From NCBI GenBank assembly GCA_007922305.1, contig ML677365.1, positions 12,510,533 through 12,574,532 on the forward strand: a stretch of 64,000 nt of DNA, read 5' to 3'. The notes under the pieces were generated by a model. That model was not told the origin of the DNA. It worked only from the letters and a program-made list of their open reading frames with translations, and did not search any database. Position 1 is the stretch's first letter, and the number at the start of each line of letters is the position of its first letter. Below are positions 36,328 to 48,119 of the stretch, piece by piece. The position numbers were made by a program, and so were the translations under genes. This DNA comes from Dermatemys mawii. Its lineage: Eukaryota; Chordata; Testudines; Dermatemydidae.

Positions 36328-37016
36328 GAGAAAGGGAGGCTCAGCATCCAAATGTAAAAGTGAGCAAAACAAAGAGACACTAATCTCCAAGACTGTGGTT
36401 TCCTACAACATTTTGTTTCTTTAGTTTGGCTCAAATTTAGTTACAAGTTAAGTGAAGGGAGGATCTAGCTAGCAGAGATGCTTTGTACCACCAAACAAGA
36501 AAGATATTTTGGCTCAAGATGGGTCATCTTGGTCCCATCTCAAGTGGACAAGGGCCATACAAAGACATCTCACCAAGCCATGCGGGAGGGGAAGGAGATG
36601 AAGCCCCTCCCAAATGGGGAGCTCAGGTCAATGATGAATCAATGCTCATGAGCGCTGCAACACAAAGCCAGGATACTCAAAATTGACCATATTGCCTATA
36701 GCAAATTGCCAAATGGTTACAACTAGGTGGTAGCCAGTAGGCATTTCTAACAGCAAGTTGATTTTTTTAAATGTTTGAGACTCCACCTACCCACTGTGCA
36801 TACAGATAGTCCATGTGTTTCTATTACTGCTACTCTTGCATTCCCTGTCCCATAAGCTATTCCATTTCTTGGGGACACCTACTTCTTGCCTCTTCTCTCA
36901 ATTTAAATTGTAAACTCTTTGGATGAAGGGACTGTCTCCTACTATGTGTTTGTACAGCATCTAGAATAACGAGGCCTGATCCAGATTAGCTAGGGTACAA
37001 AGAAACCAAATGGTGG

Positions 37017-37895
37017 TGTGATGGGGCTGAGTGGCCCCGCACTGGCACTGCAGAAGTTAACCCTTCCCTCTGAGCTGAGGAAGCCACGCCCCAGAAGCCC
37101 TGCTGGGCATGCTCCAATTGGAGATCCAGTATAAAAGCCTGCAGAGCAACTCAGTCAGGGCTGACTGCTGGAGGGGAAGGATGCATGCTACCAGCTCCTG
37201 CAGAGGTACAGCCAGGATCCTGAGTTCCAGAAGCCAGCCCAGCAGAGATGCCGCTGGAGCCCCAGCTTGACATTGGCCCTGAAGGAGAACGGAGCAGAAG
37301 ACCCCTGGACACCAAAGGCTCAGCAGTGCGGGTAGGAAGTGACCCAGGGAACTTTTAAAGGTACACACATGCTTGGCATGTTGTGGGTGGATCCCCGCTG
37401 AGCTAGGGGCAGGGAAGCCTCACCAACAGGTGAGCCCTGGGTCAGGACCGTGTGGAGTAGGTCAGCCTGGGTCCCCCTACCCCCTGCAACCACTAGGCTG
37501 TGCTACCCCGAGAGCGGGGAGCCTTTATATAGCCTCTGGCCGTTGGGCCACACTGCCCCGAGAGCGGGGAGCCTTTATATAGCCTCTGGCCGTTGGGCCA
37601 CACTGCCCCGAGAGCGGGGAGCCTTTATATAGCCTCTGGCCGTTGGGCCACACTGCCCCGAGAGCGGGGAACCTTTATATAGACTCTGTCCTTTGGGCCA
37701 CACTGCCCCGAGAGCGGGGAGCCTTTGTATAGACTCTGGCTGTCGAGCCACACTACCCCGAAGGTTCAGGGTTGCTCTATGGACGCTGGCCGAGGGGCCA
37801 TATTGCCCTTTTTATTTAGGACTTAGAGCGGCTGGGGTCCGCCGCCACACCCCACCCCTGCCACCAAGGGGTGCTATGGAGCAGGACCCGCCACA
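37017..37895 (+). mobile_element. LTR carrying an internal 50-bp minisatellite
   Basis: Begins TGTGATGGGGCTG and ends CCCGCCACA. Flanks are GGTGG (37012-37016) and TGTGG (37896-37900), 4 of 5 identical. A TATA box (AGTATAAAAGCC) lies near 37130. The start resembles that of the LTR at 42699-43098 (TGTGATAGGG). Confidence 0.65.
37505..37805 (+). repeat. 50-bp tandem repeat, about six units
   Basis: The block AGAGCGGGGA recurs at 37511, 37561, 37611, 37661 and 37711, exactly 50 bp apart. A decayed sixth unit follows from 37761. Units 1-3 are identical; units 4-6 diverge progressively to the right. Each unit holds CCTTTATATAGCC or a variant, so a TATA-like box is repeated. Frames across it (37373-37947) arise because 50 is not a multiple of three. 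Confidence 0.95.
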
Positions 37896-39539
37896 TGTGG
37901 AAAAAAAACAAACAAAACAAAAAACTCTTCTGCAGAAACAAATGTGACCCTAGAGATATATGCATGTTTACTTTGCATTATATATATGGATAATGCTTCT
38001 GCGTAAAGCTTATTTACAATTTAGCAAAGTGTCCTCCTTCTGTCAGAGGACAATTCAATAACAGAGTAAATTCACACAATTGTTAAACAGCAGCACAAAG
38101 TTTTAGCTGCTAAGTGTACAAGTCACATTCACATTTCATCAGAAGCTCTAGAAATCACTTCTACAACGTTATGTCATACATACTACCCATGTGTTCGCCT
38201 TATGTCACAGAATGGAAATTTATGATACTGTAAATTGAAAGCACACATCTATTTAGACATCCTCAATGTTCTCTTGCTAATGTAGTTTGCTAGATCAAGA
38301 TACAAGGGGCTGTAAATTGACTAACTCTCACTCAACACTTAAATCAAAAGCTTTTGCTCTTTCCAGATCTCCTATAGGATAGCAACGGTAAACAGCAACC
38401 CTAAGTGCCACCAGGCTTCTAGGTCCTCTTCACCCTAATGTTTTGCTTTTACACTTACAGGAACACAAACCATTTCTTACTAAAAGGCACTGTAATTGGT
38501 CAGCCTATTCCTTTTATAGGAGAGAGAACAGAACCAACTATCGGCCAGTTCTGCAGCTTTTACTTAGGTGAGTAATCCTATTATGGATTCATCATGTATG
38601 GGTTGCTGAATCAGAAGTTACCAAATGTCTTAATTTCAAGTTTAGTAAAGATCTTCAAGGCCTTGGTGTAGGTTCAGTATATCCTGTTTTCTACAGTTCA
38701 AAAAAAAGACCTTTTCCAAGATACGTTTAGAGGACACTTGCTCTATTTATTCCATCAATGCTGCCTTTTCCACTTTAAATGCTCATTTTCTCACAATCAA
38801 ACTAAAGGCAGTCCCCTTGTAAATTCCTAGATCTCCACAAGACTAAGGTATATGTGGATTTGAAGTCACTTGAGGTACTCCAGATTACACATTATACATT
38901 AATAGGACTCTAAAGTACCTGAATTGTAAGTTGCAGTTTTTGTGAAGCCCATGGTGAATATTTTTCTACGCTGAACTCCTATTTTAAAATTTACTTTTAT
39001 GTAGCTACTGAAAAGAGTTTAACTGCTATTTTGATGTGCCCGAGTGCTGAAATTGTATTTAAAAGGCCAATCCCTCCTGTGGCTCTAACAACTAGGTTTA
39101 GTTTAACTCCAATCCTTCACTGACAATTAAATCTTTATGATTCTGTGTTAGTGTAGACTTGGTATGCCTCGGGCTTCTGCAGAGACTTTGATTCTTGAAC
39201 GTTTCACTGATTTTGCGTAATGAGAGCAATGCCAAATGCATTAACAAAACAAAGGAAACATGCACGTCAGAACTGATGAATACTTCGGCAGCCACAGTGC
39301 TGCAAGTACAACCTTCCAGTCAGACAAACATTCATCAGCCACAAGACAAAATAAGCAATGTACTTTTAGTCTCATTTCTATCATGCCTGAACAGGAAGTA
39401 AGAGTATGCACAAGCCAAACATCACAATGATCCAGGCCTCCCCAGCATAAGTAAGTCTTAATTCATCAACATACCTCATTTTACAAAATGCTGGTATATT
39501 AGAAATGCACTGATATTTGTATGCATCATTCAAGCAAAT

Positions 39540-40040
39540 CCACCCAAGAAAATACTGCAGTCCAACCCCCCCCAGTATTTATTACAAATACTCTGATATT
39601 TTTTACAGAATCGAGTTCCACAGCCTAACTGCACATTGTGTGAAAGATTGTTTCCTTTTACTGGTATGAATTGACCTCCTTTCATTTTCACTGAGGATCC
39701 CATTGTGCTTGCGTTAAGAGACAGGAAGAACAGAAGCTCCCAATCTAATGTCTCTGTATCATTCCTTTTGTCGCCTCTTATTTTTCTCCCAAGGTAAACA
39801 ATCCCAACCTTTCCAGTTTTTCCTTATGAGTTTTTTCATGCGTCTAGTCATTCTCATTGTCCTTCTGTGAACCCCTTCTACATTTTGCAATATCCTTTTT
39901 TGTGATAGGGAGACCAGCACTGCACACACTATTCCAGATGAGGGCACAATACTGATTTAAAGATTGATATACAAAAGCATTATAGTTTCTATATTGTTCT
40001 TGGTTCTGTTCCTCATGCATTTTAGCAGATACATCTATGC
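39540..40040 (-). mobile_element. CR1/L3-like LINE 3' relic
   Basis: Plus-strand text reads TCGAGTTCCACAGCCTAAC, then 'tcatgcgtctagtcattctc' and ACACACTATTCCAGATGAGG, the antisense of a CR1-group ORF end. The minus frame gives NSVCSAGLPITKKDIAKC-like residues. Strongly decayed. Confidence 0.7.
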
Positions 40041-40675
40041 ACTGAAGTGAAAAGAACCTCAAACTCTGTTATACAGCAGGTGATAGGGCCAAATTCTGGT
40101 TGGCATATATCCCCACAAACAGTCATGCATACATGCTACAAAAACTGTATGAAGAACCCATGGTGGACTGGAGACCCACAAACATCCTTCAATTTTTCTA
40201 CAATACAGAGAGGCACATTAGGTACTCACCATCTAATCTAAATAGGAAACACATCTCTGCAGGATGTTTTGCATTTAAGCTGTTGCTGGGTCATGAGTGT
40301 AATTGCACTAAGTATCTAGATCACAGCCCAAAAGCCCTTAGCCAGGCTTGGTGATGACCCTTTTGTAAAAGCGGCTTCTCTAAGATGTTTGGGAGGCAAA
40401 AATTGGGGAGGCTTCCACATGTACTTCTACTAACTAGCCTTGTGTTCTTTGACATGTATTTATGCATCACACTGGCTAGAATTTAGCATTGTGTTTCATC
40501 TTCAGAATTTAACTTAATCTCTCTGATTTGTAGACACAATTCCCTCTTTATTCTAGTGTAACATTTTCAAAAGTGTCTAAGTGACTCAGGTTCCTAAGTC
40601 CCACTGAAAGTTAATGGAGTTTATGCTTTTTAAGACATTTAGGCATTTTTGTTCCCCAGAAGTATGCTCTTATAT

Positions 40676-41695
40676 AAATCATAAAAATGTAGGGCTGGAA
40701 GAGAGTTTGACAGGTCATCCAGTCCAGCCCCCTGAACTGAGGCAGGACCAAGTAACCTAGACCATCCCTGGAAGGTATGTTTCTAATCTCTAATGATGGA
40801 GGTTCCAGAGACTCTTTGGAAGCCTATTCCAGTACTTAACTATCTTTATAGTTAAAGTTTTTCCTAATATCTAACCTAAATCTCCCTGGCTGCAGATTAA
40901 ACCCATTACTACTTGTTCCATTTTCAGGGGACAATGGAGAACAATCAGTGACCTCTTTAGAAAAAGCCCTGAACAAAACTGAAAAGAGTTAGTGGATCCC
41001 CACCTCACTCTTCTTTTTATCACAAGACTAAATATGCCCTTTTAAAAAGCTTTCATCACAGGGCAGGTTTTATAAAACCTTTTATAAATGTTGTTTTCCT
41101 CTGGATTCCACATCTTTCTTAAAGTAAAGAGTTCAGAACTGGACACGCTATTCCAGCTGAGGTCTCACCATTGCCAAGTAGGGTGGAACAATTATCTCCC
41201 GTGTCTTACATATGACTTTCCTGTTAATACAGCACAGAATACTAGCATCAAACTGATGACTCATTCAATTTATGATCCACTATAACTGCAAGATCCTTTT
41301 CTGTGATAGTACTGTTTAGCCAGTTATTCTCTATTTTGTACACGGGCATTTGATTTCCACTCCTAAGTGTAATACTTTAGCTTGTCTTTAATTAAAGTCA
41401 TCTTGTTGATTTCAGGCTAATTCTCCAATTTTTCAAGGTTGTTTTGAATTCTAATCCTGTATTCCAAAGTGCTGGCAAACCTTCCCAGCTTGGTGTCATT
41501 TAAAATTTTTATAAGCATACTCGCCATTCTATTATAGAAGTCAATGAAAATGTTGAAGCATACTACATCCAGGACAGACCCTTGGGGTGAGAGGGAGAGC
41601 ATCATGAGATACGTTCGCCCAGTTTGACAGTGAGCCATTGATAACTGCTCTTTGGGTACTGTGTTTCCAATCAGTTGTGTGTCCATCTTATGTTA
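40676..41695 (-). mobile_element. CR1 LINE 3' part, about 1 kb
   Basis: Antisense CR1 text throughout: GTAGGGCTGGAAGAGAGTTT, ATCCAGTCCAGCCCCCTGA, GAACTGGACACGCTATTCC and GGTGTCATTTAAAATTTTTA. The minus frame at 41417-41686 covers a mutated RT segment. It is followed at once by an hAT element. Confidence 0.85.
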
Positions 41696-41699
41696 TTAT

Positions 41700-42350
41700 T
41701 AGGGCCCTACCAAATTCACGCTCCATTTCGGTCAGTTTCACGGTCATAGGATTTTTTAAATCATAAATTTCATGATTTCAGCTATTTAAATCTGAAATTT
41801 CAGTGTTGTAATTGTAAGGGTCCCAACTCGAAAAGGAGTCGGGGGGTCACAAGGTATTGTAGGGGAGGCTGCTGTACAGCTACCCTTAATTCAGCTCTGA
41901 AGGCAGCACCACTGCCAGCAGCACTGCAAAAGTAAGGATGGCACTGCTATGCTTCTTCACTGCTGCGTGCAGAGCTGGGCACCTAAACAGCAGCAGCCAC
42001 TCTCCGGCTGCCCAGCTCGAAAGGCAGCAGGGCAGAAGTAAGGATGACATGATATGGTATTGCCACTCTTACCTCTGTGATGCTGCTGGCAGAGCTGGGC
42101 GCTCGGCCGACAGCGACTGCTCTCTGGCCGCTGAGCTCTGAAGGCAGCACAGAAGTAGTCCTCTAAAATAACCTTGTGCCCTCCTGCAGCTCCCTTTAGG
42201 GTCAGGACCCCCAATTTGAGAAACACTCGTCTCCCTGTGAAATCTGTTTGGTATAGGGTAAAAGCACACGACACACTGGATTTCACAGGGGAGGCCAGAT
42301 TTCACAGTCCATGATTCATTTCTCATGGCCGTGAATTTGGCAAGGCCCTA
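41700..42350. mobile_element. hAT non-autonomous element, perfect 8-bp target duplication
   Basis: Left end TAGGGCCCTACCAAATTCAC; right end GTGAATTTGGCAAGGCCCTA, its inverse. GTTATTAT stands on both sides (41692-41699 and 42351-42358), which is diagnostic of hAT. Inner arms (TTTCACGGTCATAGG region and GATTTCACAG regions) add further palindromic structure. No transposase frame. Confidence 0.95.
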
Positions 42351-42483
42351 GTTATTATATAGAGATGTCTGAATAATTCAAAGGGGAATGACAGAATATC
42401 AAGATATGTATCAACTTCCAGCAGGAGTGTGAAACCTCACATATCCTGTTGCTGGGATATATTAATTCAACAAGGTATTCATA

Positions 42484-42580
42484 CATGTTTGTACAGCACC
42501 CAGCACAAAGTAGCTAGATCATGATTAGAGCTGTTGGACACTACAATAATACAAATTATAAAATAGTAATCAAAGTAGCA
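42484..42580 (+). repeat. L2/CORE-SINE-like 3' tail fragment
   Basis: GTTTGTACAGCACCCAGCAC followed by AATAATACAAATTATAAAAT; the same tail type as at 29775 and 36905. Confidence 0.4.
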
Positions 42581-42609
42581 TCCTCAAATAAAATACAAAT
42601 AGTATAAAG

Positions 42610-43237
42610 CAGCGTTCCTCAAAGTTTTGCCATGGCAGCCCCTTTCTGCGGGGCCACGTCCACTCACGACCCTGGGGTATGTCTGCTGAAATGCCACCTG
42701 CAACAGGGTTCCTGCAGGGCCCTCCTGGCTCCTGTCCCCGCTTCTCCCAGAAAGTCACTCAGGAGACCCAGTATGCAGTGCTCACCTGTGCTTTATTGTA
42801 CAAGATATGCTCTCACCACTCTCACAGCACAATATATATACAAAGTTCCTTCTTCCCTGTCTCCCAGCAGGAGAGAAGGGCAAGCTAGTCCTTCCTGCTT
42901 CCCCTAAGAGCAGCTTCCCTTCTTCCTAGCTCCTCTACCTCCTTTGCAGGTAATTTCCTGTCCAGCCTCTCTCGCCCGCCCGCCCGGGCTTTGCCAGTCA
43001 GGGCCAGGTGGCCTCCCCAGCTCCAATTTACCTTCCCTCAGTGTAACTGGGGTGACAGAGGGTTTGCTAAGCAGTTCTCCTGCTAGCACCCTATCACACC
43101 ACCAAATAGAAAGCTTCCACTTTCAGCGGCATTTCAGCAGGACAAAAATAGACTGCTTCCATTTTCGTGCTCTCCTGGGGCCAATCCTGCGGTGGCGCCG
43201 GGACACCGTGCACCCCCAACCACGTTGATGACCACTG
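42610..43237. mobile_element. hAT MITE split by an LTR insertion
   Basis: The ends are CAGCGTTCCTCAAAG and inverted CAGTGGTCATCAACG. Flanks GTATAAAG and ATATAGAA agree at 5 of 8. The two halves (42610-42698 and 43104-43237) are the inverse of the element at 10160-10422. An LTR lies between them. Confidence 0.75.
42699..43098 (-). mobile_element. solo LTR inserted in an hAT MITE
   Basis: 400 bp, read on the minus strand from TGTGATAGGG to CCTGTTGCA. The flanks CCACC at 42694-42698 and 43099-43103 are a perfect 5-bp duplication. The minus strand has a TATA-like TATATATATTG near 42835 and an AATAAA near 42795. It inserted after the hAT element was already in place. Confidence 0.9.
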
Positions 43238-43450
43238 ATATAGAAAATGGCAAATTGTATACCAACCTTACAACTTAACTATTTTTAAATAGTTCAGAAT
43301 ACAGTAAAAGCTTTGTTAACCAGTATGTTGGGGAAATTGGGGGGTGCCAGTAAGTCTGGGTGCAAGGGGCTCAGGGCTGGGGTGTGGAGCATGGGCTCTG
43401 GGAGGAGGTTGGGGTGCAGGAGGGGGCTCGGGGCAGTAGCACAGAAGGGA

Positions 43451-43540
43451 ATCATGGAATATCAGGGTTGGAAGGGACCTCAGGAGGTCATCTAGTCCAA
43501 CCCCCTGCTCAAAGCAGGACCAACCCCAACTAAATCATGA
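43451..43540 (-). mobile_element. CR1 3' terminal fragment
   Basis: Plus text ATCAGGGTTGGAAGGGACC and TCTAGTCCAACCCCCTGCTC is the antisense 3' end of CR1, less decayed than the other copies here. Confidence 0.85.
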
Positions 43541-43781
43541 GTGCAGCAGTAGGAACTGTGGAGCCAGCGCTTGGGGCAGCACGCAGAGCCACACCTCTGC
43601 CCAGGAGGCAGCAGGGATATGTTGTCTCTTGCAGGGAGCCGCCTGAGATCCAGCACCCCGAAACCCATCCTCTGCCCCAACCCCCTACCCTGAATCCCCT
43701 TCCACACCCAAGACCCCTCAGAGTCTGTCCCCCATACCCTCTCCCACACTCTGAACCCCTTGGGGCCATTCCTCTGCCTAG

Positions 43782-44368
43782 AACGGGGTAGGCAAACTAC
43801 AGCCCCTCCCCTGCAGCCTCAGCGTGCCACGCAAGCAGCGCTCTGGGGGGTCAGACTGCGTGATGTCATGTCTGGCTCCAGGCCAGACATGCTGAGCACT
43901 CCGGCAGATCAGCATGTCTGGCTCTGGGCCAGACATGCTGTTCTGAGCGGCAGCGTGGTAAGGGGGCCAGGGCTGGAGGTTGGATAAGGGGAAGAGGGTC
44001 TCAGGGGCAGTCAGGGAACAGGGGTGTTGGATGGCAGGTAGGAGTCCCAGGAGGCCTGTCAGGGGGCAGGGGTGTGGCTAGGGGTTGGGGCAGTTGAATA
44101 GGGGGTGGGCTCCTGGGGAGTGACTGCGTGTGGAGGGGGGGCCTAAATAGGTGGTGGGGTCCTGGGGAGGGCAGTTAGAGTAGGGGGCCATCTCCAAAGG
44201 GGGTGGATTGGATGGGTTAGAGGTTCTGAGAGGGGGCTGTCAGGGGGTGGGGGTCATATAGGGGGCAGGGCCAGGCTGTTTTAGGAGGAACAGCCTTCCC
44301 TACCTGGCCCTCCACACAATTTTGAACCTCAGTGTGGCCCTCAGTCCAAAATATTTGCCCACCCATGG
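43782..44368 (-). mobile_element. hAT-type MITE, same family as 58236
   Basis: The right end AAATATTTGCCCACCCATG and its neighbourhood are the inverse of the left end at 58236 (GGTGGGCAAAC, GGGCCACA). The left end GGGTAGGCAAACTAC is degenerate. The interior is long GGGGT-type simple sequence. Confidence 0.65.
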
Positions 44369-44851
44369 CCCAGAAGCAGCAGGGACATATCACCGCTTCC
44401 AAAAAGCCATGTGGAGCCAAGTAGGGAGCCTGCCAACCCTGCACCAACCAGACTTTCAATGAAAATTGGAAATGCTCATTTATAGAGCTTTCCAGTTGGT
44501 AAAGTGCCAGATAACACTAAGTAGAGTAAAAGCTGTGTTAAGTAGCAATGTTCATTACATGCAAAAGGTATGATGCCTTTGTCCATAACTTCCTAAAACC
44601 AAGTACCCATCCTATTAAACTCAAAGCAGCAGTTCTTAGACTTTATTACCTACTGGTGGCAATGGATTACAATGAAACTCCAGGAAGCTGCACCTAAAGA
44701 TTCTGCAAAACAACATAACTCCAGATCATGTATTCTGCCTCTGTTCACCTAACAGGGATAATGGAATATTCTACAGTCTGCAACACAAATACCAAATCAT
44801 CATTCGTATCAAATGTTAATCATTCTATATGTATATCAGTATGCTTTAGAT

Positions 44852-45240
44852 CAGTGGTTCTCCACCAGAAGTATGTGTAACCCCAGAGGTACGTAGATAT
44901 GTTCCAGGGAGTACAGCAACCCATCTAGATATTTGCCTGGTTATACTACAGGCTACATAAAAAGCACTAGTGAACTCAGTACAAACTAATATTTCATACA
45001 GACTATGATTTGCCTATTCTTCTATATACTATAATCAGCAGTTCTCAAACTGTGGGCAAGTTCATTTTAATAGGCTCACCAGAGCCAGTATAAGACTCAC
45101 TGGGGAACAGGACAGAAAGCCCAAGCCCTGTGACACCAAAGCCAAAGCCCAAGTTTTTAAGTTAGGTAAAACTTGGGGTATGCGAGACAAATCAGGCTCC
45201 TGAAAGGGGTTCAGCAATCTGGAAGTGTCGAGAACCAATG
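44852..45240. mobile_element. hAT-type element with a second hAT end inside
   Basis: Ends CAGTGGTTCTCCACC and inverted CATTGGTTCTCGACA. Flanks CTTTAGAT (44844-44851) and ACTTAGAT (45241-45248) agree at 6 of 8. A further terminus CAGCAGTTCTCAAACTG at about 45040 suggests nesting. Confidence 0.65.
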
Positions 45241-46280
45241 ACTTAGATAATCATCTGTGTCCAATGTGCGAAGAGTGTGCAAACCGGTATCTGGACAGCA
45301 CCTCTTTTAGAGCCATATGGAGACAACAAACAGAGTGCTTTTCTCCATCAGTATACAGACGATGAATGAAGCAGACGGAGTTTTGGCTCATACTGTGATG
45401 CCAGATGTGAGAGGGTACATCTACATTGTATATGATGAGCAACCAGAGGGATAAACTAATTATTTTTAGCATGCTATACTGCTGTCCATCACTGAGCCCC
45501 TTCCACACAAAATCAGCAGCAACAGAGAAGTACACAGTGGATGTCACCTAGTATCTAGAACTAGATGTGTTTTTGTCAGATACAAAAAATGCTTATCTGG
45601 ATGTTTACATATAAAACTCTCTACAAATACAGACCAAACGCAGACCAAAGCGACTACCGCAGCAGCCTAAATAAAGAAAGTGGCCAATGAACATTTTACA
45701 GAAATTTAATTTCAATGATAATGTTACTATATAAATGTTCATAGCTACATATATTTTGCCGGTCAGATTATAGTTTAAAATTCCTCCCCTCCTGGCTTTT
45801 ACAAAAGAAAAATGCTTAACTGTGAAGGATATCAGACAGACACAGAATAAACAATAGCAGTGAAAGCATCTCCCAACTGCCCTACTGATATGCCTCCACT
45901 ATGACCAGAAGAGACTACTCTAAGAGAGGGAGAGGGCAATTTCACTCTCCATGCCCATTCAGACCTTGATCTTCTTACTAAGTCTGCTCAGAAGCGTACA
46001 AATTAGCACCAACCGTGATATCAGATTTTGCCCTTTATTGAGTTATACAACTTTCACTGAGTTATTCACAGAAATAAAAAGTCTGTCTAGTAAAGATTGC
46101 AATGAGTGAAATATTTGCCCATACTGAGTATGATGATTTGCTTATTATCTCAAAATTTTCAATTAAGTTTTCCTTCTAGAAAGTTCTGAATGTTTAGAAG
46201 TTTATTTTTAATTTTGAAAAAATACTGTTTCATATCTTAACCTGTCTTGAGATACTTGTGAAGCTAGCACAAAATCTTAC

Positions 46281-46416
46281 CACGCCCAGTTTTTCAGAAG
46301 CATTAGCTTTCCACAGACGAATGTTCATCTCATCTGAGCCACACAGAATGTACTTGTTGTCAGAGGTCCACTTGACAGTGATGACATGCTGCATTCGCTT
46401 TGTATGATATACCTCT
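46281..46416 (-). CDS. DCAF13: DCAF13 coding exon, last WD40 blade
   Basis: Acceptor TTTTTTTAG before 46416, donor GTG|GTAAG after 46281. One base completes an arginine codon; 45 codons follow: EVYHTKRMQHVITVKWTSDN, KYILCGSDEMNIRLWKANAS, EKLGV. The NIRLWKA strand and preceding SDE are the D-strand signature of a WD40 repeat. It matches human DCAF13 with only a few conservative changes. Confidence 0.96.
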
Positions 46417-46449
46417 CTAAAAAAAGCCAAAAGAAATATTAGAAAATGT

Positions 46450-46661
46450 CAAGAATCAGTGAGGTAGCCATGTTAGTCTGGATCTGCAGAAGTGACAGAG
46501 TTCTGCAGCACCTTAAAGACTAACAAAAGTATTGAAGCGTAAACTTTCATGGACTATTGAAGCATAAGCTTTTGCCAGGTGTATCCAACAAAGTGGGTAT
46601 TAGCCCACGAAAGCTTACGCTTCAATACTTTTGTTAGTCTTTGAAGAGTCCTGTGGCACCT
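46450..46661 (+). mobile_element. Penelope-like fold-back insertion, 13-bp target duplication
   Basis: TATTAGAAAATGT stands on both sides (46437-46449 and 46662-46674), identical. The left half is an antisense tail (GTAGCCATGTTAGTCTGG ... AAAGACTAACAAAAGTATT) and the right half a sense tail (GCTTCAATACTTTTGTTAGT). The two therefore form a hairpin. The sense half keeps a GTGGGTATTAGCCCAC hairpin (46593-46608) followed by an intact GAAA. Confidence 0.85.
46591..46621 (+). ncRNA. hammerhead-like hairpin in PLE tail
   Basis: Stem GTGGG/CCCAC (46593-46597 with 46604-46608), then GAAA at 46609-46612, then A-GC/GC-T with loop TTAC, as a short stem III. Upstream, CCAACAA replaces CUGAUGA, so the core is incomplete and this copy should not cleave. 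Confidence 0.4.
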
Positions 46662-47884
46662 TATTAGAAAATGTGTTATAGTTACCGTCCTGATCATTGC
46701 TGCCTTTCAACTCTCTCTTCAAAGTCTGAATATTTGTTCTACAACCACCATAACTGATTAAAATGATTTTGTTTTACAGGGGCATAGTCTCCAAACTGAT
46801 ACAGGGCAAGTTCTCCAATTAAATTCTGCCTAAACTATACAGACAAAACATTGTCTAGATAATACTTAAAAAACCACTCATCTTTTTCATAGCCTCTAAC
46901 TAGCAGATGGCTCTCCTTAGATTACCAAAGTCAGTCATACAGACATACACTAACTACAAATCTTACACAGCTCTTTCTTTATAAATTTCACTCACAATAT
47001 TTATTAGTATAATGTCCTGAGTAAACATTACATATATGGGAATTGTAGAGCTAAACTTAGTCTGTCTGGCACCAATACAGTGAATGAGTAAGAAGACATT
47101 TGAAACCTAAGAGCATCAATATGAACTTGGAGCTGTGTCAGTTACTATTGACTGCAATTTTCCTCCTTTAGCCCCAGAAAAATAGCCTCCTCCGTTGTGA
47201 GAGGAATTTGCAAATCATATGAGAAAACAGCTTAAAATAAAAATGCTTCAGCACACACTGGGGAGTGACCATTGTTGACAAGCAGATGAAGGATTTAGAA
47301 CAGTAATGTTGCTTTTATACCAATAACTAATAATTTCTTGTTCAACAATGCTAGCAATATTTGAAAAATAAATTTGCACTGACCTTCAGAAATGCTTTAT
47401 TTGTATGTTCAACAAATTATGGATTTTTCAGCTAAATTATGAGTGAATGCTTCTAAATGTTGCATTTAAATCACTATTTAAAACAAACGCCTATTTGGAT
47501 TTCATTCAATATTTACCAAGCGAACAAATGGATCAATAACATTCACCTAAAGCAATAACTTGGTTTCAGCTACATAAATAAACAAAAATTTACTATGTCT
47601 TTATATATTTATCAATGTTCTAAAGTTTACAACATTTTTAGTTTAATCAAACCTCATGTTTTAACCTTTAAACTTTAATTTTTGTATTATTTATATCTAT
47701 ATTAGAATAATAAACCAGATAGAAAATAGTTTTAAACAGATAATTAGCACATATGGTGTCTTTTACACAAACACTGGGGGAGGGAGGCGTTTTCTAGTGA
47801 CCTCAGTGGACTTTAGATCAGGCCCAAAATACATTACAGTGGTGGCCAAGTATTATTATTGATATTTTAGAGTTGGCAAAATAA

Positions 47885-48119
47885 AGGTTCATGTACACTT
47901 GAAAATTAATTCAGATTAAGTTAGGGTATGATTTAAAAGCACAAAAGCTACTCCTGACCAATTCCATTTGTGCACTCTTATTTCAAAGGAAAAGTTCATT
48001 TTTTTCCTGTTTAGCTTAATTCACCGAGCTAAGCTAAATAGGACCAAGGCACACTTATTATGGAATAAGAGGACACATGGAGCTAGTCCTGAATAACTCC
48101 ATATATAGATAAGCCCTAA
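47885..48119. mobile_element. fold-back MITE, Harbinger-type ends
   Basis: Left AAGGTTCATGTACACTTG and inverted right TTTAGGGCTTATCTATATA are degenerate versions of one terminus. Inner text AATTAATTCAGATTAAG recurs in related form at 53850. Confidence 0.55.

Larger units (their letters stand above)
43301..44525. mobile_element. composite repeat, Tigger-like outer ends
   Basis: Left end ACAGTAAAAGCTTTGTTAAC; right part GCCAGATAACACTAAGTAG is a weak inverse. The inside is GGGGCT-rich and holds a CR1 fragment (43451-43540) and an hAT MITE (43782-44368). The outer assignment is tentative. Confidence 0.4.
33293..46280 (-). other. DCAF13: DCAF13 intron, 12,988 bp, repeat-rich
   Basis: This intron separates the last WD40 exon from the Sof1-domain exons. 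It carries an 18-nt T run (33446-33463) and most of the nested elements listed below. Stretches 37920-39530 and 45245-46280 hold nothing I can name. Confidence 0.85.

Noticed and set aside
37505..37805. CRISPR-like regular repeat
   Set aside because: It is a head-to-tail tandem array without spacers, in a vertebrate LTR.
37373..37947. Series of plus-strand frames with repeated peptide units
   Set aside because: They are translations of the 50-bp minisatellite, which shifts frame each unit.
43492..43791. Overlapping frames on both strands with Gly/Pro-rich content
   Set aside because: They lie in GGGGCT-rich repeat sequence with a CR1 fragment; not a gene.
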